Of a stretch of 64,000 bases of DNA, positions 8,286-16,980 are shown one piece after another. Positions within the stretch are counted from its first letter, which is position 1. Each line of letters starts with the position of its first letter. The notes beneath the pieces were generated by a model. That model searched no databases and was not told where the DNA came from. It was given only the letters and a program-made list of their open reading frames with translations. This DNA is from JAKQDH01 sp029558835 (lineage in GTDB: Bacteria > Planctomycetota > Phycisphaerae > UBA1845). Position numbers and translations under genes: made by a program. The DNA lies in the NCBI GenBank assembly GCA_035356615.1, contig DAOQSN010000020.1:32951-96950 (forward strand), in the 5' to 3' direction.

Positions 8286-9709
8286 AACGTACCCTGATCC
8301 AGCCCGCGGTAAGCGGCGTCGCGACGGATTTCATCAGCGACGCCTGCCTCGCCGACCTGCTTGCGGCGCCGCCGGCCGAGGCCGCCCGCGTGCGCGACGT
8401 GCTCGACAAGAGCCGCGCCAAGCAGGCCCTCTGCGTGGAGGAGACCGCCACGCTGCTGACGGTAACCGATCCGCGGCTCATCGACGAGATCTTCGCCACC
8501 GCCCGCGAGTTGAAGCGCGACGTGTACGGCTACCGCATCGTCCTGTTCGCCCCGCTCTACATCGGCAATGACTGCGTGAACGACTGCCTGTACTGCGGCT
8601 TCCGGCGCAGCAACGTCGAGGCCGTCCGGCGGACGCTCGATCCGAACGAGATTCGCCGGCAGGTTGAGGCCCTCGAGGACCAGGGACACAAGCGTCTCAT
8701 CCTCGTTTTCGGCGAGCACCCCGCCTACGACGCCGACTTCATCGCGCAGACCGTACGTTCCGTGTACGCGGTGAAGAAGGGGCACGGCGAGATTCGCCGC
8801 GTCAACATCAATGCCGCGCCGCTCGACCACGACGGCTTCCGCACCGTCAAGGAGGCGGGCATCGGCACCTACCAGATCTTCCAGGAAACCTACCACCACG
8901 ACACCTACGCCCGCGTGCACCCGCCGCGGACGCGCAAGGCCGATTACCTCAACCGACTCGACGCCCTGAGTCGGGCGATGGAGGCCGGCATCGACGACGT
9001 CGGCCTCGGCGCCCTCTTCGGCCTGTATGACTGGCGCTTCGAAGTGCTGGGGCTGGTGACGCACGCTCTGTTCCTGCAGCGGCATTTCGGCGTCGGGCCG
9101 CATACCATCAGCTTCCCGCGCTTGCAACCGGCCTCGGGCGTTCACTTTCACGAGCAACACCTGGTGTCCGACGAGGACTTCAAGCGCCTGATTGCCACCC
9201 TGCGCCTGGCCGTGCCGTATACCGGCCTCATCCTGACCGCCCGTGAGTCAGCCGACATCCGCCGGGAGGTCATGGAATTCGGCGTGTCGCAGATTGACGC
9301 CGGCAGCCGCATCGAGATCGGTGGTTACACGGAGGTGGGCGACGCCCAGTGCATGGAGCGCGAGCAGTTCCAGCTTGGTGACCTGCGCTCCCTCGATGAG
9401 GTGATGCGCGAATTGGTCGTCGACGGCTACATCCCCAGCTTCTGCACCGCCTGTTACCGGCTGGGACGCACCGGCGAGCACTTCATGGAGTTCGCCATTC
9501 CCGGCTTCATCAAGCGTTTCTGCACGCCGAACGCCCTCACCACGCTGCTGGAGTACCTGACCGATTACGCCTCCCCCGCCACCCGGGCGGCCGGCGAGAA
9601 GCTCATCGCCACCGAGCTCGCCCGCCTCGAGGATAGCCGGCTGAAGCAGGAACTTGTCGCTCGCCTCCAGCGCATTCGGGAGAGCAGCGACCGCGATCTG
9701 TACTTCTGA
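8282..9709 (+). CDS. hydG: HydG-like radical SAM tyrosine lyase ([FeFe]-hydrogenase maturase)
   Basis: 475 aa, the usual HydG length. The SAM cluster motif is C98-C102-C105 (CVNDCLYC). The C-terminus holds the HydG-specific auxiliary-cluster motif CX2CX22C (CTAC, then a third Cys 22 residues later in IKRFC). HydG cleaves tyrosine to give CO and cyanide bound to iron for the H-cluster. The GTG start at 8282 overlaps the hydE stop (GTGA) and has GGGAGG seven bases upstream, so translation is coupled. Neither hydF nor a hydrogenase gene is in the window. Confidence 0.95.
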   Translation: MKRTLIQPAVSGVATDFISDACLADLLAAPPAEAARVRDVLDKSRAKQALCVEETATLLTVTDPRLIDEIFATARELKRDVYGYRIVLFAPLYIGNDCVNDCLYCGFRRSNVEAVRRTLDPNEIRRQVEALEDQGHKRLILVFGEHPAYDADFIAQTVRSVYAVKKGHGEIRRVNINAAPLDHDGFRTVKEAGIGTYQIFQETYHHDTYARVHPPRTRKADYLNRLDALSRAMEAGIDDVGLGALFGLYDWRFEVLGLVTHALFLQRHFGVGPHTISFPRLQPASGVHFHEQHLVSDEDFKRLIATLRLAVPYTGLILTARESADIRREVMEFGVSQIDAGSRIEIGGYTEVGDAQCMEREQFQLGDLRSLDEVMRELVVDGYIPSFCTACYRLGRTGEHFMEFAIPGFIKRFCTPNALTTLLEYLTDYASPATRAAGEKLIATELARLEDSRLKQELVARLQRIRESSDRDLYF

Positions 9710-9886
9710 ATGAGAATGCAGAAGTAACAACGAAGGAAGCTCAGCGCGAGAGTCGCCCGCACGTCTTGCGGTGACAAGGGCGCCTCGCCCGCGCGAGCAC
9801 CGCCAACACGCCGGCGCCACGGCACGGCCGCAGCTTGGAAAGAGATCGAACGTCAGTGGTAAGGAGTGACTTGAGAATGGCCTCGC

Positions 9887-10207
9887 TTACGCCGCCACCG
9901 CCTCCTCCCGCACATTGCGCAGAAACGGCGAATCCCCCGTGGCCCAGTCCCGCTCACGCAGGAACACCACGCTGATGCTCACGGCATGGGCCAGGGAGAT
10001 GGCACTCACCGGTTCGCCGGTACGGTCCACCTCGGTTCCGTAGGAGCTGAAGTCGTCCAGCACGATCAGGAAGTCAAGGTCGGACTCCTCGTCGTCGTCG
10101 CCCCCAGCGTAAGAGCCGAACAAATACAAACCGCGGAACCGTGTCCCGTACAGTTGCCGCAGTTCCGCTTGCAACCGCCCGGCAACGTCCGCGACTGCAC
10201 CTGTCAT
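9887..10207 (-). CDS. Nucleotidyltransferase-domain protein (MNT type)
   Basis: 106 aa. Shows the minimal nucleotidyltransferase core: GLYLFGSYAGG (Gly31-Ser32) followed by SDLDFLIVL with acidic D43 and D45, the metal-binding pair. Such small proteins are often antitoxin/toxin MNT partners of HEPN proteins, but no HEPN gene is adjacent. ATG 10207 has AGGGG six bases upstream; an upstream GTG at 10273 would overlap the proS stop by 4 bp and is a real alternative. It is probably co-transcribed downstream of proS. Confidence 0.8.
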   Translation of the reverse strand: MTGAVADVAGRLQAELRQLYGTRFRGLYLFGSYAGGDDDEESDLDFLIVLDDFSSYGTEVDRTGEPVSAISLAHAVSISVVFLRERDWATGDSPFLRNVREEAVAA

Positions 10208-10269
10208 GCTCAGCCCCTCTACCGTGTCGCTCAAGCCGGCAGCGCAGCCTATCGGCACCAGCGGCTCCG

Positions 10270-12006
10270 TCACGTTCGCTCCTGCTCGAGGAGCGTCTTG
10301 AGCAGCCCGGTCACCGCGGACACCGTCTCCGCCGGCGGCAGCTTGCGCACCTCGCCGCTCTTGCGTACCGCCAACTCAACCACGCCATCACCCAAGCTGC
10401 GCTTGCCCACGTTGATCCGTAGCGGGAAGCCGATCAGGTCGGCGTCGTTGAACTTGAAGCCCGGGCGAGCGTCCCGATCGTCCAGCAGCACCTCGACCCC
10501 GGCCGCCTCGAGCTCATCGTGCAGCCGCCGGGCGGTCGCCAGCACCGACTCATCCCGCACGTCCAACGCGCAGATCACAACGTGGAACGGCGCAATCGCC
10601 ACCGGCCAGCAAATGCCCTTGTCATTGTGCCGGGCCTCGATGGCGGCCGCCATGATCCGGTTCAGCCCGATGCCGTAACAGCCCATGATGAGCGGATGGG
10701 CCTGGCCCTGGGCATCGAGGTACGTCGCGCTCATGGCGTCGGAGTACTTGGTTCCCAGCTTGAACACGTGCCCCACCTCGATGCACTTCTCGAAGCGCAG
10801 CGGCTGCCCGTTGGGCGCGCGGTCGCCTTCCATGGCCAGGCGAATGTCGGCCACTTCGGTGAGCGCGAAGTCACGTCCGGGGTTCACGCCGGTGACGTGA
10901 TAGTCCGTTTTGTTAGCGCCGGTAACGGCGTCGTGCATGGTGGTGACGACCCGATCGGCGATGATGCGGGCCTGCAGCCCCACCGGACCGGCAAAGCCCA
11001 CCTCCGCCCCAGTCACCTGCCGGATCAGTTCCGGCGAAGCCTGCGTCACGCCGCGGACGCCGGCCGCCCGGGCCAGCTTGGCCTCATTCACCTCGTGATC
11101 GCCGCGCACGAGGGCCACCAGCGGCTCCCCGTTCGCCTCGTAGATGATCGTCTTGATCAGCTTCTGCGGCGTGCAGCCGAGGAACCGGGAGATTTCCTCG
11201 ATGGTACCGTGACCCGGCGTGTGGACCTCGCGCAGCGGCTCATGGCGCCCGTCGCCGGCGTCGGGCAGCGGCGCCACCTCCGCCCGCTCCAGGTTGGCCG
11301 CGTAGGAGCCGTCCGCCGCACGCACTAGGATGTCCTCGCCCGCGTCCGTGGGCACCATGAACTCGTGCGAGACGCTGCCGCCGATCGCGCCCGACTCCGC
11401 TTCCACGGGGACGTACGGCAATCCGCAGCGCCCGAAGATCGCGCGGTACGCGTCGTACATGCGCTGATACGTCTCGTTCAGCCCGCCCGGCCCTTCCACC
11501 CGCTCATGGAAGGAGTAGGCGTCCTTCATCAGGAACTCGCGGGTGCGCAGTACGCCGCTCTTGGGGCGGGCTTCGCCGCGGAACTTGGTCTGAATCTGGT
11601 AGAGGTTGATGGGCAACTGCTTGTAGCTGACCAGGTACGCGCGCGCGAGCTCCGTGATGACCTCCTCGTGGGTAGGCCCGAGCACGGTCCGGCTGCGCCA
11701 GTCCTCTCCCCGGCCCTGCAAGCGCAGGAGCACGTCGCCCATGGCGGCCACCCGCCCGGTCTGCTCCCACCACTCGATGGGGTGCATGGCCGGCATGTGC
11801 AGCTCGATGGCGCCGGCCGCGTTCATCTCGTCCCGCACGATCTGCTCGATCTTGCGCAGCGTGCGGTACCCCAACGGCAAGTACGTGTACGCCCCCGAAC
11901 CCACCTGCCGGATCAACCCCGCCCGCAGCATGAGTTGGTGTGAGGGTACAAAAGCGTCAGCCGGGACTTCCTTGGTCGTCGGTATGAAGTAGCGGGTCCA
12001 GTTCAT
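10270..12006 (-). CDS. proS: Prolyl-tRNA synthetase
   Basis: 578 aa, bacterial-type class IIa enzyme charging tRNA-Pro. Starts MNWTRYFIPTTKEVPADA, typical of the family. Visible: class II motif 2 region GVLRTREFLMKDAYSF, the YbaK-like editing insertion (about residues 230-370, EISRFLGCTPQKLIKT), motif 3 CYGIGLNRIMAAAIE, and the C-terminal anticodon-binding domain (about 470-578). ATG 12006 fits the family start; the frame continues upstream without support. The nucleotidyltransferase gene follows immediately on the same strand. Confidence 0.97.
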   Translation of the reverse strand: MNWTRYFIPTTKEVPADAFVPSHQLMLRAGLIRQVGSGAYTYLPLGYRTLRKIEQIVRDEMNAAGAIELHMPAMHPIEWWEQTGRVAAMGDVLLRLQGRGEDWRSRTVLGPTHEEVITELARAYLVSYKQLPINLYQIQTKFRGEARPKSGVLRTREFLMKDAYSFHERVEGPGGLNETYQRMYDAYRAIFGRCGLPYVPVEAESGAIGGSVSHEFMVPTDAGEDILVRAADGSYAANLERAEVAPLPDAGDGRHEPLREVHTPGHGTIEEISRFLGCTPQKLIKTIIYEANGEPLVALVRGDHEVNEAKLARAAGVRGVTQASPELIRQVTGAEVGFAGPVGLQARIIADRVVTTMHDAVTGANKTDYHVTGVNPGRDFALTEVADIRLAMEGDRAPNGQPLRFEKCIEVGHVFKLGTKYSDAMSATYLDAQGQAHPLIMGCYGIGLNRIMAAAIEARHNDKGICWPVAIAPFHVVICALDVRDESVLATARRLHDELEAAGVEVLLDDRDARPGFKFNDADLIGFPLRINVGKRSLGDGVVELAVRKSGEVRKLPPAETVSAVTGLLKTLLEQERT

Positions 12007-12089
12007 GGGGGCATCAATACTCCGCCCAGCCACCGCTGGCAAGCAGCCGGGGCAGGTGGCGGAACAGCTCAGACGGCGGAGCGCAAGCG

Positions 12090-12118
12090 TGGACCCGGCC
12101 GGGCCGGGCCGCTACAGT
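12090..12118 (+). promoter_or_regulatory. Promoter placing +1 at the BFD-like gene start (possible leaderless mRNA)
   Basis: TGGACC (12090-12095), 17-bp spacer, TACAGT (12113-12118). The ATG at 12126 begins after a 7-nt gap, where transcription would be expected to start, and no Shine-Dalgarno sequence precedes it. Confidence 0.4.
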
Positions 12119-12125
12119 CCCTTGC

Positions 12126-12395
12126 ATGGGTCCGGACGATGAGGTTTGCTATTGCTTTCACGTCTCGCTGCGCAAGCTGCTCAATTACAGCCGGCGCGTC
12201 CGTCCGCAGCATGCCAGCCAGATGACCGCGTGCCTCGGTGCAGGTACCGGCTGTGGGTGGTGCATCCCCGTCTTGACCCGCATCGCCCAGTCGCCCGACG
12301 CGCCGGAGCTGGAGGCCATGCTCGCGGAGGACTATGGCCGGCAGCGCGAGGCGTACTTGAAGGAGGACGCCCCGCGGCACACCTTCGAGGAATAG
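12126..12395 (+). CDS. BFD-like [2Fe-2S]-binding protein
   Basis: 89 aa. Four cysteines in the bacterioferritin-associated ferredoxin pattern: C8-Y-C10, then C43-G-W-C46 (CX1C-X32-CX2C), in a short helical domain. Family members bind one [2Fe-2S] cluster and serve as ferredoxin partners or domains of larger redox enzymes. The start is fixed by the first cysteine being only seven residues in. It is transcribed divergently from proS. No bacterioferritin gene is nearby, so the partner is unknown. Confidence 0.82.
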   Translation: MGPDDEVCYCFHVSLRKLLNYSRRVRPQHASQMTACLGAGTGCGWCIPVLTRIAQSPDAPELEAMLAEDYGRQREAYLKEDAPRHTFEE

Positions 12396-12478
12396 TGCCG
12401 GTGTATTGAGGGGGAGCCGCACTGCGGTCGATCGACCTGGGCCGGACGGTGCGACGGTGCCGGTGGCCGCCGCCGTGA

Positions 12479-12507
12479 TTGCCAACTACTAGTGATGGCG
12501 GTAGAAT
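12479..12507 (+). promoter_or_regulatory. Sigma70-type promoter upstream of the methyltransferase
   Basis: TTGCCA (12479-12484), 17-bp spacer, TAGAAT (12502-12507). It lies about 115 bp before the ATG at 12621. Confidence 0.55.
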
Positions 12508-12620
12508 GTTAACCCAACCCCAGCGGTTGGGGGTTGCCACCGCCGCACATGGCGGTCGGAGAGCCGACAGGGAACCAGGTGGGGTGCGGGAGGGTGCGCT
12601 GGGCAGGCGGAGCGGGGCCC

Positions 12621-13613
12621 ATGAGTGCCGAAGCGCCGAAGGTGGATCGCGTGGTTTGCGGGGACTGCCTGCGCGGGATGCGGCGCTTGCCGGACGGCTG
12701 CGTTGATCTCACTTTCGCCGACCCGCCGTTTAACATCGGCTACGACTACGACGAATACGACGATCGTCGGGCGGCCTCGGACTACCTCGACTGGTCCAGG
12801 CAGTGGATGGCCGGGGTCATCCGGGTGCTGAAGCCGACCGGGACGTTCTGGCTGGCGATCGGCGATGAGTACGCGGCGGAGCTGAAGGTGGCGGCCACGC
12901 GCGAGCTGGGCCTGACCTGCCGCAGTTGGGTCGTCTGGTATTACACGTTCGGCGTGCACTGTGAGGCGAAGTTCACGCGCTCACATGCGCACCTGTTCCA
13001 CTTCGTGAAGGACGCCAAGCAGTTCACATTCAACGCCGACGCGATTCGCGTGCCATCCGCCCGGCAGCTCGTCTACGGTGATCGCCGGGCGAACCCCAAG
13101 GGGCGCGTGCCGGACGATACGTGGATCATGCGTCCGACGCCGCATGCGTCGTGGCTGCTGAGGCCGCAAGACTTGCCGGGTGGCTTCGGCGCGGACGGCG
13201 ACACCTGGTACTTCCCTCGCGTTTGCGGCACGTTCAAGGAGCGCATGGGCTTTCACGGCTGCCAGATGCCCGAGCAGCTTCTGGGTCGGATCATCCGGGC
13301 CTGCTCGAACGAGGGCGACGTCGTGCTGGACCCGTTTGCCGGCAGCGGCACGACCCTGGCTGTAGCGAAGAAGCTGAACCGCCGCTACCTCGGCTTCGAT
13401 ACCTCGAAGCAATACGTGACACAAACCCGGCGCCGCCTGGCCGCGATCACCCCGGGGAATCCGCTCGACGGAACCGAGGACCCGCTCACGAGCGTCCCCA
13501 ACACGGCCAACGGTACCGCCCTCGGCCCCGGGAACACCCGCCAGCGCCGCAACGGGGCGGGTCGGTGCCGACGGCGCGGCATCCCCAGTTCCCAGCCGGA
13601 GCTATGGTGCTAG
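12621..13613 (+). CDS. Site-specific DNA methyltransferase, beta class (N6-A or N4-C)
   Basis: 330 aa. Catalytic motif IV DPPFNIGY (from residue 34) comes before the SAM-binding motif I DPFAGSGTTLAVA near the C-terminus, the beta-class order. DPPF/DPPY-type motifs belong to amino-methyltransferases acting on adenine N6 or cytosine N4. ATG 12621 has GGAG eight bases upstream; the open frame before it looks non-coding. The last about 35 residues are low-complexity. No restriction endonuclease gene is adjacent, so it looks solitary, perhaps regulatory like CcrM or Dam; the target site cannot be read from sequence. Confidence 0.9.
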   Translation: MSAEAPKVDRVVCGDCLRGMRRLPDGCVDLTFADPPFNIGYDYDEYDDRRAASDYLDWSRQWMAGVIRVLKPTGTFWLAIGDEYAAELKVAATRELGLTCRSWVVWYYTFGVHCEAKFTRSHAHLFHFVKDAKQFTFNADAIRVPSARQLVYGDRRANPKGRVPDDTWIMRPTPHASWLLRPQDLPGGFGADGDTWYFPRVCGTFKERMGFHGCQMPEQLLGRIIRACSNEGDVVLDPFAGSGTTLAVAKKLNRRYLGFDTSKQYVTQTRRRLAAITPGNPLDGTEDPLTSVPNTANGTALGPGNTRQRRNGAGRCRRRGIPSSQPELWC

Positions 13614-14182
13614 CCTACGTGGTTGGTCCAGTCAGCGCACGGGGCCGAGCCCGTCGGGTCACCTTCCGCGTCTGGGGGCGCGTCAGCACGTTCAGGCCCT
13701 TACATTCTCCGACTCAACAATACGTGAGTCTGTGCGCTTGCTCATCGGTATCCGCCTGCCCGAAGGGTAGCCCCTGCTGTTGGTGGCCTTGTGCGAAGAC
13801 CGACACAATCTCCCCCAACCCCAGCGACACCGCAAGAAAAGTCCGAAAGCGGGTAGGCGCGACAAGCTCGGGCGCTGTACAATGACTCAATGCAGTTCGG
13901 CGACGCCACTGTGGAGAGTCAAGTGCGGGGTCTCAGCTTGATTAACGACACGTAGAGTCTGGTCTAGCGGCGGCGCGTTCTGAAGCGCAAGTGCAACAGG
14001 GGAACGGAATCGCGGTCCATGTCGGTGAAGCTGGCGGCTAAGGAGCGCCAACTTCGAGGGCGTCTGCGGCGACCATGCCCATCCGGGCATGATTCCGTCC
14101 GCGGGTTACCGGCTGCGCGCTGCGCAGCGACTGGATACGCAAGCGGACGAGTGTGCAGTCAACGAGATGTGGAGGAAGCGCA
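13614..14182. other. Intergenic region without recognisable gene
   Basis: 570 bp. I see only a small perfect hairpin (ATGCCC-ATCC-GGGCAT, 14075-14090) and no credible ORF, tRNA or promoter pair. It could be the leader of the PEP-CTERM gene that follows. Confidence 0.4.
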
Positions 14183-16750
14183 ATGAACACCACTCTGGGA
14201 GGGAAGGCGAGGCCTCTGGTTGGCCTCACTCTGGGACTCAGTCTTGCAGCACCGGCGGCGGCCGGGGTCGTTGAAGGCCAGATCGAGACGAACATCCGTC
14301 CCATCGTCTGGCTGCGGTACTCGGGGACGACAGGTGGCACGCCCGAGACGCGCACTGCGGTGGGCATCTTCGACACCGGTGATCCGTGCGACACACTCTC
14401 TCGGGAAACCGCGGCCTTGTTCGGCCTGACGCCGAGTACCCCTCTACATCCTCAACTGGTGTGGGCTCGCACACGCAATGAGGGCACCGTTGCCGCTCAG
14501 ACCATTACCAGCGCCGGCTGGTTCGGAGGGACGTTCAACCAGCCGGAGCGTACCAGCGTCGCGTGGCCCGCCGGCGTGGATCCGGCGGTTCGTGCTGGCG
14601 ACCCGGCCCATACCTTCCAGACGGCAGACCCAGCGCGCACGACCGCGATGAGCTGTGCCGGTCTTCACCCCACGTACTTCGATTACAACTTCGGCTTCAG
14701 CGAGAACCATACGGGCGACGCTTTCGTGACCCGCGCCGACCCCGAAGCCAACCTGTCTGTCTTCATCGATCCCATCAATGCGACACCCATTGCCTTTGCC
14801 TACGATGGTGTAACGGGCGGCAACGGTCGCGGGCTCAGCGGCCCCAGCCTGGAGTTGGACCGTCGCGCCTCAAGTGTGAGCTACTTCGCCAACGACGATT
14901 CGCGGGTGCCTGTGCCAGGGCGAAACGACAACCCGGGATTCGTGCACTTCGTTGATCTCACGCCCGTGGAGTTCTCGTCGACGACCCTTACCCCGGCACC
15001 CGGCAACGCCGTCGTCAACGCGGCGCTACCCGTGGATCGACGACTCACGATCACCGTCGCAGACGCGGTTGGACCGGACGTGGCTCGGATTGTCCCGTGG
15101 AATTTCGCGGGGCTCGAACCCGGTTACCGGCCGGCGAACGCCGACGGGTCCACTGTCCTGGCGTACACGAATGCCGCCATGGAGGTGAGAGAGGCCGGCA
15201 TGAACATCGGCGGTCAGGAGAACCCCAGTGGTTTCGTCCGGTCCGATGGCACGGTGCAGGTGATCGTCCGCCAGGTAGATGGAACCGTGCGTCTCAATCA
15301 GACGGTGCAGCTCCCTTCCCAAGCGCCGCGCACCTACGGCCAGATCAACATTCCCGGCTTGATTGCCGACACGGGCTACCAGTTGATCGACACTGGCGCC
15401 CCGACCACGCGCCGAGGCGGACCCGACGCCATCACGGGCACGGACGAGCTGAACAAGTGCGGCCAGTTCTTCGACTTCAGCCCGGTGGGTGGCGGCGGCG
15501 CGGGGGCCAACCACGGCCGGCTCACGCTGATTGCTCCCTCCGACCCGCGGATTCGGACGATGAGAGGCAACGGCATCTTGATGGGCGTTGATGCAGGCAC
15601 GGTCGGTCTTTCCAGAACGGCAGTGAACCAGGAATCCCAGTACGGCAGCATCCCGCAGCTACAGGTGGGGGCCAATACGCTCGTGACTCCGGCGGTACCC
15701 GGCGAAGCCGGCGGTACGATCTTCCGTACCCACCTGACCGGCAGCAACGCCAGCTACATCGACGAGGACGCCACGGCCCTGATTCGCGGCGCGGACGTCA
15801 TCGACGCCCAGTCTCTCGGGGGCGACGGGATTACCCCCCAGTCGCCGCTGTTCTTCTCCGTCGGGCGGAACTCCGTGGGCCAGCCGGGATCGGCCGTCAA
15901 CGGGCAATCTATGCTTAATCAGGTGCCCGGCGATATCTTCGAGATCCCGGGTGACCAGCCCCCGTATCAGCGCGTGCAGCGCTTTGCCGGGCGGACGAAC
16001 TCGCTCACCATCAACCAGGAGGTCATGGGATTGGGGCCCAACGTCGGTCCCCTCGCCGCGGCAGTTCCCAGCCCCGACAATCTCAACAGCTTCGACCTCT
16101 ACACGCAGGCCGCCCTGCCACCGGTGTCGCTCTCCAATCTCGACTCGCCGATCATGGCGCACAACGATGGGGGAACGGCCGACCGTCCCCGGGTCGGGGC
16201 CGACCGACTGGCGGTGAATTTCGACCTGTACTTCTCGCTTGAGGACGGCGAGGACATCTACCGGAGTTCTCTCGCCCAGGTCTTCGCCGACGGCTTTGAC
16301 GACATCGGTCTGGCGGAAGAGGGGGACGATATCGACGCGCTGGCCTTCTTCAGGCCCTCCGTGGCGCCCGGCATCATCGGCGAGAGCCTCCTGGACTTCG
16401 GCCCCGCCATCTCGACGAGCCTGATCTTCAACGGGGCGCATGGAGATGATACGTACGACCCCAACCTGGAGGCATTGTTCCTGGGAATAGACGCGTTCCA
16501 TGGCGGGCCGCCCACGGACCTGGCCTTGTTCAGCCTGGCCCCGGATTCTGCGTCGTTGCTCGCCCTCGGGCTTTCTGCCGCGGACATCTTCATCACGGAT
16601 TTCGACGGGACGTTCGCGATGTACGCGACGGCGGAGAGTCTGGGCCTGCTCTTCGGTGATGACGTCGATGGCCTCGATGCCATCGTACCGGAGCCGACCA
16701 CCCTCGCCCTGTTGGCGCTGGGCATCGTCTTTCTGCGCCGCCGAAGGTAG
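14183..16750 (+). CDS. PEP-CTERM exported protein with aspartic-protease-like DTG motifs
   Basis: 855 aa. ATG 14183 has GGAGGAAG just upstream and opens a signal peptide (LVGLTLGLSLAAPAAAG). The C-terminus is a full PEP-CTERM signal: VPEP, a hydrophobic helix and RRRR, so the protein should be sorted and trimmed by an exosortase (none in the window) and end up at the surface. Two DTG motifs stand out: VGIFDTGDPCDTLSRETA (near residue 65) and IADTGYQLIDTGAPTTRRG (near 395), each resembling the catalytic loop of retropepsin-like peptidases. The rest is repetitive beta-rich sequence. Peptidase activity is inference. Confidence 0.82.
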   Translation: MNTTLGGKARPLVGLTLGLSLAAPAAAGVVEGQIETNIRPIVWLRYSGTTGGTPETRTAVGIFDTGDPCDTLSRETAALFGLTPSTPLHPQLVWARTRNEGTVAAQTITSAGWFGGTFNQPERTSVAWPAGVDPAVRAGDPAHTFQTADPARTTAMSCAGLHPTYFDYNFGFSENHTGDAFVTRADPEANLSVFIDPINATPIAFAYDGVTGGNGRGLSGPSLELDRRASSVSYFANDDSRVPVPGRNDNPGFVHFVDLTPVEFSSTTLTPAPGNAVVNAALPVDRRLTITVADAVGPDVARIVPWNFAGLEPGYRPANADGSTVLAYTNAAMEVREAGMNIGGQENPSGFVRSDGTVQVIVRQVDGTVRLNQTVQLPSQAPRTYGQINIPGLIADTGYQLIDTGAPTTRRGGPDAITGTDELNKCGQFFDFSPVGGGGAGANHGRLTLIAPSDPRIRTMRGNGILMGVDAGTVGLSRTAVNQESQYGSIPQLQVGANTLVTPAVPGEAGGTIFRTHLTGSNASYIDEDATALIRGADVIDAQSLGGDGITPQSPLFFSVGRNSVGQPGSAVNGQSMLNQVPGDIFEIPGDQPPYQRVQRFAGRTNSLTINQEVMGLGPNVGPLAAAVPSPDNLNSFDLYTQAALPPVSLSNLDSPIMAHNDGGTADRPRVGADRLAVNFDLYFSLEDGEDIYRSSLAQVFADGFDDIGLAEEGDDIDALAFFRPSVAPGIIGESLLDFGPAISTSLIFNGAHGDDTYDPNLEALFLGIDAFHGGPPTDLALFSLAPDSASLLALGLSAADIFITDFDGTFAMYATAESLGLLFGDDVDGLDAIVPEPTTLALLALGIVFLRRRR

Positions 16751-16800
16751 GCGCGGGCGGGAACACAGTCAGCCGCTCTGTTTCTAATCGTCCCCGGGTG

Positions 16801-16818
16801 CCCTCTGGGGTGAGAGGG
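16801..16818. other. Hairpin between convergent PEP-CTERM genes
   Basis: CCCTCT-GGGGTG-AGAGGG can form a 6-bp stem between the converging genes ending at 16750 (+) and 16981 (-). There is no T-run on either side, so a bidirectional terminator role is only possible. Confidence 0.3.
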
Positions 16819-16980
16819 GGGACCGTGTCGCGCAGTCGGAATCGACGAAGCCCGCCGGCGGGGCATCACGGATCACAACACCCGAGCCAGCGCTCGATGA
16901 AGGACACGGCTGCGGGTGAGCCGGAGGAAGGCCGGGCTGCTCGGCGGCGCGCAGCACTCCTGTGATCTGTGCGCGCCGGC

